64,000 nucleotides of DNA from Nannocystis bainbridge (lineage in GTDB: Bacteria > Myxococcota_A > Polyangia > Nannocystales > Nannocystaceae). The stretch covers positions 1,426,001-1,490,000 of the forward strand of contig NZ_JAQNDL010000003.1 in assembly GCF_028368995.1 (NCBI RefSeq), given 5' to 3'. How positions within the stretch are numbered: the first letter of the stretch is position 1; every line of letters begins with the position of its first letter. The position numbers and the translations under genes are program-made. Below, one piece after another: positions 19,401-26,733 of this stretch. The notes beneath the pieces are model-generated. The model was given only the letters and a program-made list of their open reading frames with translations, did not search any database and was not told the DNA's origin.

Positions 19401-19905
19401 CGCCGCCGACTTCCCGTCCGAGGCCCAGTTCCTGCTCTCCGAGTTCAGCCTGTCCGACCTGCTCGATTTTAAGCTGACCGGCACCGGCAAGAAGTTCGCA
19501 GACAGCGCCAAGGTCCTGTTCGACAAGGTCGTCGCGGCCAGCAAGTCCTACGACTCCGTGTTCCCCTACCGCCGGATCGAGTGGGTGCTGGCGGCGATGT
19601 TCCGCCGCGGCTACGCCTTCGAGGTGACCGCGATCAAGATCCGCGAGGCCCCGGTCCCGCGCGAGCTCAAGGAGTACAGCGAGCCCTGGTTCGCCTACAA
19701 GGACATCGTCGAGACCGAGGCGGGCAAGTTCGAGGCCAAGGCGATCCAGCTGTACGAGGAGACGATCAAGCGCGGCAAGGAGTACGGCGTCGCCAGCGAG
19801 TGGACCAAAAAGGCCCTCGAGCGCATGAACATCTACAAGCCCGACCAGTACCCGCTGCTGCACGACGCCGCCGTCGACCTGCAGGTGGAGGACCGGCGCC
19901 GATGA
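16414..19905 (+). CDS. Large TPR protein (AgmU/GltD-like by context)
   Basis: This encodes 1163 residues from GTG 16414, overlapping the previous stop by 4 bases. The signal peptide (LSFRPWLFGPALWALSLATASPAAA) is encoded almost entirely by palindrome-family sequence (16421-16481). The body consists of many TPR-like helical pairs: YVHADAALYLMAVLRFEEERFDES, AETWLRIGELHYDLDEMRPALEAYTEAA, AALGDLYAFQTDFKLAIKIWDAAL and NADRALNNAAVAYEKIGRFGSASKTYERIYKQYP. Length and location recall AgmU/GltD, a TPR periplasmic component of the Myxococcus gliding machine (about 1200 residues). Such proteins scaffold the machine across the periplasm. Orthology is not proven from sequence alone. Confidence 0.87.
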   Translation: MKRLSFRPWLFGPALWALSLATASPAAALPRSELPPPSGWQGILGEPGSGSAREPTGAVDRRALSVPPARLPKTAEDDKALSDLEAIFARYRRAAAVAADTLAVVTVVEAERGRGKLQKQLDGQIAAHKAKALQLREAAIARYDGFLKQNPSDPSWTPEILFRLAELHFESDNERYARAESDYEKALLAFEDRKDKKPPPRPSGPGADVPPDPPKVDYARSVALLHDLNARFPSYVHADAALYLMAVLRFEEERFDESRQTMLALVCADRYAVPGPDGSGVVPAKNFRAGDYNGCNPRKPGSKYIAETWLRIGELHYDLDEMRPALEAYTEAARDTGGPYFDEATIRIAWTLYLQRDFPGAAARLDEYVRLAESMKAAGDDSAMALRDDAIRYIAKCYIEDDWDLDGNPDPAIGFARLERDYKARGGEKHVAEIYAALGDLYAFQTDFKLAIKIWDAALARWPTAAAAPLLQKKILDAQVALGDKNGARNARDALANNFLRGTPWFYANEADTEAIDAAMKLVEEALVASAVERHAYAQSLRAAGDPRAEEEYKKAAAAYAAYLLRYPDTPSSYQYRYDYAESLYYSGQFLEAAREYIIVRDSNTAASRQIDAAEGVVFSLEDFVDAEQKAGKLTLPDLPKQDVAKPPFDPKPIPEALVALQAAYDKLVAIKPDAKAAGSLAFKSGAISQRYMHWDEAETRFTRVIDDYCGENVAINAGFSIIDGKVIRGDLKAAQEWTEKLLQKGCGDAEQSEKFAGDLKTLGNAVRFKEANQLFEAGEFEAAADRYTALVDQAPKDPNADRALNNAAVAYEKIGRFGSASKTYERIYKQYPDSEFADDALLRSGLNHVRFFEFDDAVASYLVLAQDERYKDSEHRLLALKNAADLLDNLQQYKKSSDLFVRYAAKTTDPKEAADASFRAASVLGKTDDHKAAETAFAAFLAKFGADPTQAAKSVEAHLRIGEARSARGDRKGAETAYRECVALYTARGLQAASDAADFPSEAQFLLSEFSLSDLLDFKLTGTGKKFADSAKVLFDKVVAASKSYDSVFPYRRIEWVLAAMFRRGYAFEVTAIKIREAPVPRELKEYSEPWFAYKDIVETEAGKFEAKAIQLYEETIKRGKEYGVASEWTKKALERMNIYKPDQYPLLHDAAVDLQVEDRRR

Positions 19906-21662
19906 CTGTGCTTCGGGACATGTCCGTTCGCACCTGTCTCTTGGGACTTTTGCTCGTCCTCGCGTGCGACAAGCCGGCCGGCGAGTCGACCCCGCCGGGC
20001 AAGACCGCCGCCGCCGAGCCCGACGCCAATTGGAAGCCCGAGGCCGTCGAAAAGCCCGCCGAGCCCGCCGCGAGCGACAAGCCCGCGGCCAAGAAGAACC
20101 GCGACCGCGACCCCGAGGAGGAGCGGCGCAAGCTGGCGGCCTCGCACCAGCAGAGCCAGCAGGCCGGCCAGTCGCTGCGCCAGGGCGACCTCTCCCGCGC
20201 GCTCGACCTCTCGCGCGAGGCCCTGCGGATCCACGAGCAGAACGTCGACGCCATGCTCGTCATGGCCGAGGCCTTCCTCAAGCAGGGCAAGCACGAGCTG
20301 ACCCAGACCGTCACCAGCTCGGCGCTCGCCGTCGACGCCAAGGTCATCACCCCCGAGGAGACCTCGCGCGCCTACAACCTCAAGGGCTTCGCCTACCTCG
20401 CCGCCGACAAGCCGACGCTCGCCACCCAGTCGTTCCGCAAGGCCGCCGAGACCGACGCCGGCAACGCCACCGCGTGGAACAACCTCGGCGCGCAGTACCT
20501 CCGCACCGGCAACTTCAAGACCGCCAGCGAGTGCTTCATCTACGCGCTGAAGCTCGACCCCAACTTCTTCAAGGCCCACCTCAACCACGGCAGCGCGCTG
20601 CGGGCTCTGGGTGACGTCGTCGGCGCCGAGAAGGCCTACCAGGCCGCGCTGCGCCTGCGCGCCGACTACCCTGACGCCCACTTCGACCTCGGCGTGCTCT
20701 ACCTCGACGCACCCGAGTTCCCCGGCCTCGACATCACGACCCGCCTGCAGCGCGCGCTGATCCACTTCGGCAAGTACCGCGACCTCGCCCTCGCCAGCGG
20801 CGGCGGCGCGGCCAAGGGAGATCGCTTCACCGATCTCAAACGCGACACCGGCGCCAACAAACCCCGCACGGCCCCGGGCAAGGAGTCGGTCAGCGTCGCC
20901 CAGGCCGACCTCTACATCGACCTTGCCAAGAAAGGCCTCGAGCGCGAAAAGCGGCGCCTGGAGCGCGAGGGCAAGTCGCCACCTGTCTCGAAGGACAGCC
21001 CGGCCGCCCCCGGCACCGCGACCTCACCTGGCCCCAAGGACAGCCTGCCGGCCGCGGCCACGCCCGCCGCAGCCTCGACTGCACCTGGCCCCAAGGACAG
21101 CTCGCCGACGAAGCCCGGCGAGCCCCCGGCCGCGACCAATCCGACTCCGGGCAGCCCGGCCGGCTCGCCCAAGCCAGGCGCCTCCACCCCCGCCGCCAGC
21201 CCGCCGACCGCCGGCTCGCCCACGGCCGCCAAGCCCGGTGCCTCGGCCCCGCCGACGGCCACGACCCCGCCGCCCGCCGGCCCCGGCAGCTCCGGACCCG
21301 CCGCCACCCCTCCGGCCGCCAGTTCGCCCGCCACCACCCCGCCGGCCACCGCCAAGCCCGGCGCCCCGCCGCCGGCCACCGCCAAGCCCGGCACGCCGCC
21401 GCCGGCCACCGCCAAGCCTGGCACGCCGCCGCCCGGCAATGCGCCCCCGGCCACCCCGCCGGCCGCCAGCGCGCCCTCGGCCACCCCGCCACCGACCGCC
21501 AAGCCGGGCGGGACCGCTCCCCCGCCGACCGCGACCGCCAAGCCTGGCGAAGCCCCTCCCACGGCGAAGCCCGGGGCTCCGCCGCCGTCGGCCCAGAAGC
21601 CCGGAAGTGCGGCGTCGCCCACCCAGAAGCCGGGCGGCAATGGGGGCGCGAGCGCCCCATGA
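19902..21662 (+). CDS. TPR lipoprotein with long Pro/Ala/Lys tail (AglT/GltE-like)
   Basis: This encodes 586 residues. ATG overlaps the previous stop (ATGA). The lipobox is LVLAC (Cys near residue 23); the N-terminus RDMSVRTCLLGL is encoded by a GGACATGTCC/CCTGTC repeat. Residues about 60-300 hold TPRs (SRAYNLKGFAYLAADKPTLATQSFRKA, ATAWNNLGAQYLRTGNFKTASECFIYAL). The last 250 residues are disordered Pro/Ala/Lys/Gly with tandem PATAKPG units and the repeat-encoded motifs PVSKDS and PGPKDS. TPR lipoproteins of this cluster position (AglT/GltE) localise to the outer membrane in Myxococcus gliding. The tail may interact with peptidoglycan or partner proteins. Confidence 0.85.
   Translation: MTVLRDMSVRTCLLGLLLVLACDKPAGESTPPGKTAAAEPDANWKPEAVEKPAEPAASDKPAAKKNRDRDPEEERRKLAASHQQSQQAGQSLRQGDLSRALDLSREALRIHEQNVDAMLVMAEAFLKQGKHELTQTVTSSALAVDAKVITPEETSRAYNLKGFAYLAADKPTLATQSFRKAAETDAGNATAWNNLGAQYLRTGNFKTASECFIYALKLDPNFFKAHLNHGSALRALGDVVGAEKAYQAALRLRADYPDAHFDLGVLYLDAPEFPGLDITTRLQRALIHFGKYRDLALASGGGAAKGDRFTDLKRDTGANKPRTAPGKESVSVAQADLYIDLAKKGLEREKRRLEREGKSPPVSKDSPAAPGTATSPGPKDSLPAAATPAAASTAPGPKDSSPTKPGEPPAATNPTPGSPAGSPKPGASTPAASPPTAGSPTAAKPGASAPPTATTPPPAGPGSSGPAATPPAASSPATTPPATAKPGAPPPATAKPGTPPPATAKPGTPPPGNAPPATPPAASAPSATPPPTAKPGGTAPPPTATAKPGEAPPTAKPGAPPPSAQKPGSAASPTQKPGGNGGASAP
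21341..21430 (+). repeat. 30-base in-frame tandem repeat
   Basis: Three copies start at 21341, 21371 and 21401 with exact 30-base period, each encoding PATAKPGxPP. They lie in the disordered tail of the TPR lipoprotein and are likely to vary in number between strains. Confidence 0.85.
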
Positions 21663-21940
21663 GAAAATCGGCCGGAGTGATCTCCGCCATCCGGAAAAAA
21701 TTCGCGAACCGGTGTCGCCGATCGAGACCGCCGCTCCACCCCGCCCGTTTGGCCTCCACCGTGGCGACGGAACTCCGCAGCGAGACGATGGCTGGCGAAT
21801 CGGGGCGCCCTGCGCGATCGGTCGCCGCTTCGTCGGTCCGCCGCGGCCCCGTCCTTCATCCCCGCAGCGGTCGACCGACCGGGGGCTCGCCACCAACTCG
21901 TTGGTGGAATTCTCCGCGGCGTTCACTGTATAACGCGGTC
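21663..21940 (+). promoter_or_regulatory. Intergenic leader with hairpin and candidate -10 box
   Basis: No gene is seen in this 278-base gap. CCACCAA (21890-21896) pairs with TTGGTGG (21901-21907) as a tight 7-base hairpin. TATAAC at 21929-21934 is a plausible -10 element just 6 bases before GTG 21941. This suggests an internal promoter and possibly a leaderless transcript for the second half of the cluster. Confidence 0.45.
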
Positions 21941-22315
21941 GTGCTCCGCTCACACCGTTCTGTCGCCGTCCGCCCGCTCCCGGGCCTGGGCCGCGCGCGG
22001 ATGTGGCAGCTGCTCGTGTTCCTGATCGTGCTCGCGCCCGTCACGGCCCCGGCCCTGGCGCTCGCAGCCCCGCCGCCGGCGCCCGCATCAGGGTCGGGCA
22101 CCAAGGCGGCCAAGACCTCGACCCGGGCTCCCGAGCCCACCCCCGGCGGCAAGAAGGTGATCTCGCTCGACGACGAGTTCCTCGTCGAGGGCCAGTTGGA
22201 GAAGCCGAGTGCGTTCTACGTGCTGCGGCGCTCGTCCACGGATTACGACTGGGCGCGTCTCGACGCGACCATGACTCCGCTGGTGCTTGAAAGTGTCTGG
22301 GATCCTTTGTTCTAA
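21941..22315 (+). CDS. Small exported protein between TPR and TolQ-like genes
   Basis: This encodes 124 residues from GTG 21941, or 104 from ATG 22001. I prefer GTG because it supplies the basic n-region (RSHRSVAVRPLPGLGRAR) before the hydrophobic core WQLLVFLIVLAPVTAPALALA. After an Ala/Pro linker the mature part is short: ISLDDEFLVEGQLEKPSAFYVLRRSSTDYDW and the end LESVWDPLF. A small protein of this kind next to TolQ/TolR genes recalls GltF-like components of the gliding cluster, but I cannot verify homology. A 183-base leader separates it from the TolQ-like gene. Confidence 0.7.
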   Translation: MLRSHRSVAVRPLPGLGRARMWQLLVFLIVLAPVTAPALALAAPPPAPASGSGTKAAKTSTRAPEPTPGGKKVISLDDEFLVEGQLEKPSAFYVLRRSSTDYDWARLDATMTPLVLESVWDPLF

Positions 22316-22498
22316 TGGACCCTGAAAAAGCTTCAGGTGCCTGAAGGCCTGAGAAGACAACGCGGGTCGGGCGCTCTCCGCGCGCGAAAGCTCCCGCACC
22401 CGAGTCCGAACCCACAACAACCACCACAGCCGGGACGAACCCGGTCCACGAGCGACACATCGGGATCACACCCCGGTCTCTGAGGAGGATAAGCGGCC

Positions 22499-23128
22499 AT
22501 GGATTTTGCGCAGTTTTACCAGGAAGGCGGCGTCTGGATGCACCCGATCGCCGTGTGCGCCGTGCTCGGTGCCGGCGTCATGATCGAGCGCTTCATTTTC
22601 TTGTTCTTCCGCTTCAACATCAACGGCGCTCAGTTCTTCAACCAGATCCAGAAGCTGGTGATGGCGAACAACATCGACCGCGCCATCAAGCTGTGCAACG
22701 CCGCTGACAAGGCTGCGCTCGCCCGCGTGATGAAGGCCGGTCTGACCCGCGCCAACAAGAGCGAGGCGGACATCGCCGCGGCGATCGAGGAGGCGATGCT
22801 CGAGGTTTCGCCGGCGATCACCAAGCGCATCTCGATGATCGCGGCCGTCGCGAACATCGCCACGCTGCTCGGTCTGCTCGGGACGATCTTCGGCATGATC
22901 GACGCCTTCACTGCGGTGGCCGTGGCGGCCGCCGACCAGCGGTCGCAGGCGCTCGCGAAGGGCATCTCGATCGCCATCAACACCACGGGCTTCGGCCTCA
23001 TGGTGGCGATCCCGCTGCTCTCGGCGCAGGTCTTCATCCAGGGCCTGGCCAAGAAGATCGCCGACGAGGTCGACCTCTACGCGGTCAAGCTCGAGAACCT
23101 CCTCGCCGCGCGGGTGCGTCAGGGGTAA
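22499..23128 (+). CDS. MotA/TolQ/ExbB-family proton channel protein (AglR-like)
   Basis: This encodes 209 residues. It has an N-terminal helix (VWMHPIAVCAVLGAGVMIERFIFLF), a cytoplasmic loop, and two C-terminal helices with the signature ISMIAAVANIATLLGLLGTIFGMIDAF and GISIAINTTGFGLMVAIPLLSAQVF. The family forms the pentameric proton channel that energises TonB/Tol or gliding machines together with TolR/ExbD dimers. A strong Shine-Dalgarno GAGGAGG (22482-22488) precedes ATG 22499. It is followed by two TolR-like genes, the same one-plus-two arrangement as aglRQS of Myxococcus. Inner membrane. Confidence 0.92.
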   Translation: MDFAQFYQEGGVWMHPIAVCAVLGAGVMIERFIFLFFRFNINGAQFFNQIQKLVMANNIDRAIKLCNAADKAALARVMKAGLTRANKSEADIAAAIEEAMLEVSPAITKRISMIAAVANIATLLGLLGTIFGMIDAFTAVAVAAADQRSQALAKGISIAINTTGFGLMVAIPLLSAQVFIQGLAKKIADEVDLYAVKLENLLAARVRQG

Positions 23129-23145
23129 GGCGGTCCGGCTCGAAG

Positions 23146-23176
23146 CCTGTTCACGAGGACATGTCCTTCAAGACAG
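23146..23176. repeat. Palindrome-family repeat between tolQ-like and tolR-like genes
   Basis: AGGACATGTCCTTCAAGACAG lies in the 104-base gap, upstream of the strong Shine-Dalgarno AGGAGGTGA (23221-23229) of the next gene. Confidence 0.7.
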
Positions 23177-23232
23177 ACCCAGGGCCGACCGCAGACCAAC
23201 TCTCCACCCGAGCGAAAGAAAGGAGGTGAACG

Positions 23233-23808
23233 ATGCCCCGTAAGAAGATGGAGGAAGAGGAGATTGAGGCGAACCTCTTGCCGGTCATGAACGTGATGTT
23301 CTTGATGATCCCGGCGCTGCTGATGGCGATGGAATTCGCCCAGATGGCCTCGATCAACGTCTCGCCGCCGAAGTTCGCGGCTGCTGCTCAGCAGAAGGAC
23401 GAGGAGCAGAAGAAGGACGAGAAGCCGCTCAACCTCAAGGTCTTCGTCATGGAGGACGGCTTCCGCGTCAGCGCGGATGGTCAGCAGGAGGGCGCCGAGG
23501 CCGGCAAGTCGCAAGACTCCAAGGCCCCGACGATCGGCCTCGCCAAGCAGGGCGCGCCGCTCAACGACTACGAGCGTTACGACTACGCCCAGCTCGAGGC
23601 CAAGGCCAAGGGCTACAAGCAGCTGTTCCCGAACGAGGCGGTGGTCACGGTGAGCGCCGAGGCCAACATCCCGATGCAGTCCATCATCATGACGATGGAC
23701 GCCCTGGCGGGCACCAAGTGCAAGCTCGCCAAGGCCCTCAAGGGCGGCGAGAAGATCCCCGACGATTGCTACTTCTGGCAGCCGATCGTGGAAGGGGGTG
23801 CGAGCTGA
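23233..23808 (+). CDS. ExbD/TolR-family protein with Asn in place of the membrane Asp
   Basis: This encodes 191 residues: a short cytoplasmic acidic N-terminus (PRKKMEEEEIEANLL), one transmembrane helix (PVMNVMFLMIPALLMAMEFA), and a periplasmic domain with ETKL-like alpha/beta pattern. ExbD, TolR and MotB homologues carry an essential Asp near the start of the helix that is the proton site (LIDV or similar). Here the equivalent residue is Asn20 (MNVMFLM). This subunit is therefore probably unable to carry protons itself and may be a structural partner of the next gene product. Preceded by the strongest ribosome binding site of the cluster, AGGAGGTGA. Confidence 0.88.
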   Translation: MPRKKMEEEEIEANLLPVMNVMFLMIPALLMAMEFAQMASINVSPPKFAAAAQQKDEEQKKDEKPLNLKVFVMEDGFRVSADGQQEGAEAGKSQDSKAPTIGLAKQGAPLNDYERYDYAQLEAKAKGYKQLFPNEAVVTVSAEANIPMQSIIMTMDALAGTKCKLAKALKGGEKIPDDCYFWQPIVEGGAS

Positions 23809-24344
23809 TGACCCCCGAACAAGAGGCGTTCATCGCCAGGAAGAAGGAGAAGGCCGCAGCTCGCCGGGCCAAGCCGGAAGAGAAGGCCAACCTCGGCATC
23901 ACCTCGCTGATGGACATCGTGTCCATCCTCGTGGTGTACCTGCTGAAGAGCTACGCGTCCGACCCGGTCGTCATCAACCCGACCGCGGGCCAGAAGATCC
24001 CGATGTCCTATGCCGACGCGCCGATCCAGGACGGCATCCCGGTCTTCGTCACCACCCGCGGCATCACGTTCGACAGCAAGAAGATCGTGACGATGACGCC
24101 CGACGGCGACATCGACCCGTCCCAGGTGCAGAACCACCTGATCGGGCCGCTGTACGACCAGCTCGCCGAAGAGGTCGACAAGGCCAAGCAGCTGGCCGAG
24201 CGCCAGGGCAAGCCGTGGAACTCGCGGATCATCCTGGTCGGAGACTCGGATCTCAAGTTCAGCGTCCTCGTCGATGTCATGTACACGACGGGTCGCGCCG
24301 AGTTCGCCGAGTACTCGTTCTGCGTGATCAAGAAGAGCGGCTGA
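23808..24344 (+). CDS. ExbD/TolR-family protein with intact membrane Asp
   Basis: This encodes 178 residues. ATG overlaps the upstream stop by one base (TGATG), so translation is coupled. The charged N-terminus (FIARKKEKAAARRAKPEEK) leads to one helix, LGITSLMDIVSILVVYLLKSY, with Asp36 at the proton position. The periplasmic domain follows with IPVFVTTRGITFDSKK and IILVGDSDLKFSVLVDVMYTTGRAEFAEYSFCV. It would pair with the Asn-bearing TolR-like protein around the TolQ-like channel. An intrinsic terminator follows 18 bases after the stop. Confidence 0.92.
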   Translation: MTPEQEAFIARKKEKAAARRAKPEEKANLGITSLMDIVSILVVYLLKSYASDPVVINPTAGQKIPMSYADAPIQDGIPVFVTTRGITFDSKKIVTMTPDGDIDPSQVQNHLIGPLYDQLAEEVDKAKQLAERQGKPWNSRIILVGDSDLKFSVLVDVMYTTGRAEFAEYSFCVIKKSG

Positions 24345-24362
24345 GCGCAGGAACACACGACG

Positions 24363-24403
24363 AGGGTCGGCAGCTCTTCGGAGCCGCCGGCCCTTCGTTT
24401 TTT
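24363..24403 (+). terminator. Intrinsic terminator after the TolQ/TolR genes
   Basis: AGGGTCGGC pairs with GCCGGCCCT (one mismatch) and an inner GCTC-TTC-GGAGC hairpin extends it; CTTCG and six T residues follow at 24398-24403. This divides the cluster into two transcription units. Confidence 0.85.
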
Positions 24404-24592
24404 GCTCGCGGAGCGCCCCGCGTAGCCGTTTGGCCGCCGCCCCTGAAATCCGTCAGCGCCGCGCAGCGAACTCCCGGCGACCTCGCTCGCATGGTGTTCC
24501 GAGCTGTCTTGTCCCCAGGTCCGATCGCGCAGGGACCCGGGAAAATTGGCGCGTGCACCACAAATCAACTACATCCGCTAAACTTCCTTCGC

Positions 24593-25927
24593 GTGGTAGC
24601 CCGGTCCAAGGTCCTGCGGATCGCCTCGATCATCGACGGCTTGGTCTGCGACGAGCTGCATCAGAGCGCAGCCGAGGCGGTGACCGCCGGCACCGACGTC
24701 GACAATCAGCTGCTGTGCTTCGGCCCCGCGGTGCCGAAGAGCCACGTCCTCTTCGTCGTGCAAGAGGGCCGCTACGTGCTCGACCTGCCGCCGCGCGTCG
24801 GCGGCCAGCTCGTCACGCGTGGGCGCTCGGTCAACCTGAATCAGCTGTGGCGCAAGCAGCTGCAGTCCGACCCGCAGGCTCGCAGCCTGCGGGTGACGCT
24901 CGACCCGAGCACGCGCGGCAAGCTCGACGTCGGCGAGACCACCCTGCTGTTTCAGTTCGCGGCGCCGGTCCCGGTCCCGCCCAAGCCGCCGTTCCCGGCC
25001 GAGTTCAAGGCGCGTCCGTCCAACATGTGGACGCGCTCCGACCTGACGACGCTGACGGTCGCGTTCTTGATGTTCGGGCCTTACTTCATCTGGGCCTCGA
25101 ACAAGCACATCGACTACACCATCGAGCCCGAGATCGACGAGCGCTTCTTGCGGGTGATGCAGCTCGACAAGCCCAAGAAGAAGGAGCCCGAGGAAGAGAA
25201 GCTGAACGACGACGAGGAGGTGCTCGCCAAGGAGGACGAGAAGCTGACGCCGAAGCCGGACAAGGTGATCGACAAGCCCGTGCTGACGCAGAAGACCTAC
25301 TCCAAGGAGTCGATGGACAAGGCGCGCGGCGTCGGCATCGCCCGCGTGCTCGGCACCTACGGCGGCGACGGACCCGGCACCGTGTTCGACGTCATCCAGG
25401 GCACCGAGAACAACCTCGGCGAGCTGTTCGCCGCCGGCATGACGGCCACCGTCCTGCCTGACGGCACCGTCGTCAGCCCCTACGTCCCCGGCGGTGAGGG
25501 CATCAGCGCGCAGGGGGCGATCGTCGGCACCAAGGGCTTCGAGGCCCAGGGCCCGGAGCTCGCCGAGCTCGAAAAGAAGGAGCGGAAGATCAACTCCTCC
25601 GTGAAGAGCTCCGGCGCCGATGTCTACGGCGACGCCGACAAGAAGGCCGTGCAAGCCACGATCCGCCAGCGCACCGGCGCGCTTCAGGCTTGTTATAACA
25701 AGGCGTTGCAGACCAACCCTGGCCTGGCTGGCAAGATCTCCTACACGATCACCATCAGCGTCATGGGCACCGTCACCGACGTCCGCATCAATGACGACAC
25801 CCTCCAGGACGGTGGTGTACAGACGTGCACTGTCGCCAAGCTCAAGGGGTGGCGGTTCCCCACCACGCCAGGGGCCGAGCAGGCTTCGGACGTGACCTTC
25901 TCCGTGGTATTTTCTGGAGGGTCATGA
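24593..25927 (+). CDS. TonB-like protein with AgmX/PglI C-terminal domain (GltG-like)
   Basis: This encodes about 444 residues from GTG 24593. The N-terminal 140 residues form a cytoplasmic beta-rich domain (DNQLLCFGPAVPKSHVLFVVQEGRYVLDLPPRVGGQLVTRGR, FHA-like in pattern). One helix follows (TTLTVAFLMFGPYFIWAS), then a Lys/Glu/Pro-rich periplasmic stretch (KPKKKEPEEEKLNDDEE). The C-terminus (ATIRQRTGALQACYNKALQTNPGLAGKISYTITISVMGTVTDVRI) is the AgmX/PglI domain, a TonB-like fold. In Myxococcus gliding such proteins link the inner-membrane motor to the envelope. The gene lies after its own terminator-bounded gap, so it probably has a separate promoter. Its stop overlaps the next start (ATGA). 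Confidence 0.87.
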   Translation: MVARSKVLRIASIIDGLVCDELHQSAAEAVTAGTDVDNQLLCFGPAVPKSHVLFVVQEGRYVLDLPPRVGGQLVTRGRSVNLNQLWRKQLQSDPQARSLRVTLDPSTRGKLDVGETTLLFQFAAPVPVPPKPPFPAEFKARPSNMWTRSDLTTLTVAFLMFGPYFIWASNKHIDYTIEPEIDERFLRVMQLDKPKKKEPEEEKLNDDEEVLAKEDEKLTPKPDKVIDKPVLTQKTYSKESMDKARGVGIARVLGTYGGDGPGTVFDVIQGTENNLGELFAAGMTATVLPDGTVVSPYVPGGEGISAQGAIVGTKGFEAQGPELAELEKKERKINSSVKSSGADVYGDADKKAVQATIRQRTGALQACYNKALQTNPGLAGKISYTITISVMGTVTDVRINDDTLQDGGVQTCTVAKLKGWRFPTTPGAEQASDVTFSVVFSGGS

Positions 25928-26550
25928 GCACGTTTTCCAAGCGCGTCGTCCTTGCCTGGGGGTCCGCCACGCTGCTCGCGGCCAGCCCCGTCGGAGCAGC
26001 TCCTTCGACCAGCCCGGCACCTGCGCCCGCGTCGCCCGACGCGGGCGTCGCTGCATCTGGGCCTGCCGCCGACGCCGCCGCTCCCGACGCTGCCGCCGCC
26101 GCCCCGGCGCCGCTCGCCGCCGCCGCAGTCGGCAGCTCTCGCGGCAGCATCGAGCGCGGCATGACCGAACTCGGCACGCTCCTCACCCGCGCCCGGCAAA
26201 GCGGCGACATGGGTCGGACTGCGTGCGTCCAGGACAAGCACGACCGCGCCGAGATCGTGCTCGAGGTTGCGACCGGCGAGCTCTTGGTCTTGCAAGATTC
26301 GTCGGCCGATGGGCAGAGCCGCGCCTTTGCCGGCGAGAAATTGGGCGAGGCCGCCGAGCGAATCTCCGGCCTCGTCGGCCAGGCCAGGGCGTGTCAGGGC
26401 GATCAGGAGCAGAAGCGCAGCGACGCCCAGAACACCGCCAATCAGCCGAAGACGGTCATCCCCACCGACCCCACGTCGACCAGCGCCGGTGTCCAGCGAT
26501 TGCCGCCGCGCATCGACCCGCGCCCGCCCGTCGCCAGCCCCGTGATTTGA
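25924..26550 (+). CDS. Exported Ala/Pro-rich protein coupled to the TonB-like gene
   Basis: This encodes 208 residues. ATG 25924 overlaps the upstream stop. A signal peptide (SKRVVLAWGSATLLAASPVGAA) is followed by a 50-residue Ala/Pro/Asp linker. The folded part is helical (ERGMTELGTLLTRARQSGDMGRTACVQDKHDRAEIVLEVA ... QACQGDQEQKRSDAQ) with two cysteines, which might form a disulfide, and ends in Pro-rich PPRIDPRPPVASPVI. No known domain. Translational coupling suggests it works with the AgmX/PglI-type protein in the periplasm. Confidence 0.8.
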   Translation: MSTFSKRVVLAWGSATLLAASPVGAAPSTSPAPAPASPDAGVAASGPAADAAAPDAAAAAPAPLAAAAVGSSRGSIERGMTELGTLLTRARQSGDMGRTACVQDKHDRAEIVLEVATGELLVLQDSSADGQSRAFAGEKLGEAAERISGLVGQARACQGDQEQKRSDAQNTANQPKTVIPTDPTSTSAGVQRLPPRIDPRPPVASPVI

Positions 26551-26733
26551 CCTCGCTGCGTCGGACCTCGCCGTCGGTTTTTGGCCGGGCGGACTGGCCA
26601 CACGCGCGTCGGTCTGTCTCGTCGGGCGCTCCCCCGCAGCGGACAAGCCACACGGCGCTCGCGGTTCGGACTTGGCGCTCACAATTCTCGCCTCCGGGCT
26701 GAGATTCGCTAGGCTGTAGCCTCTCGCCTTCCC

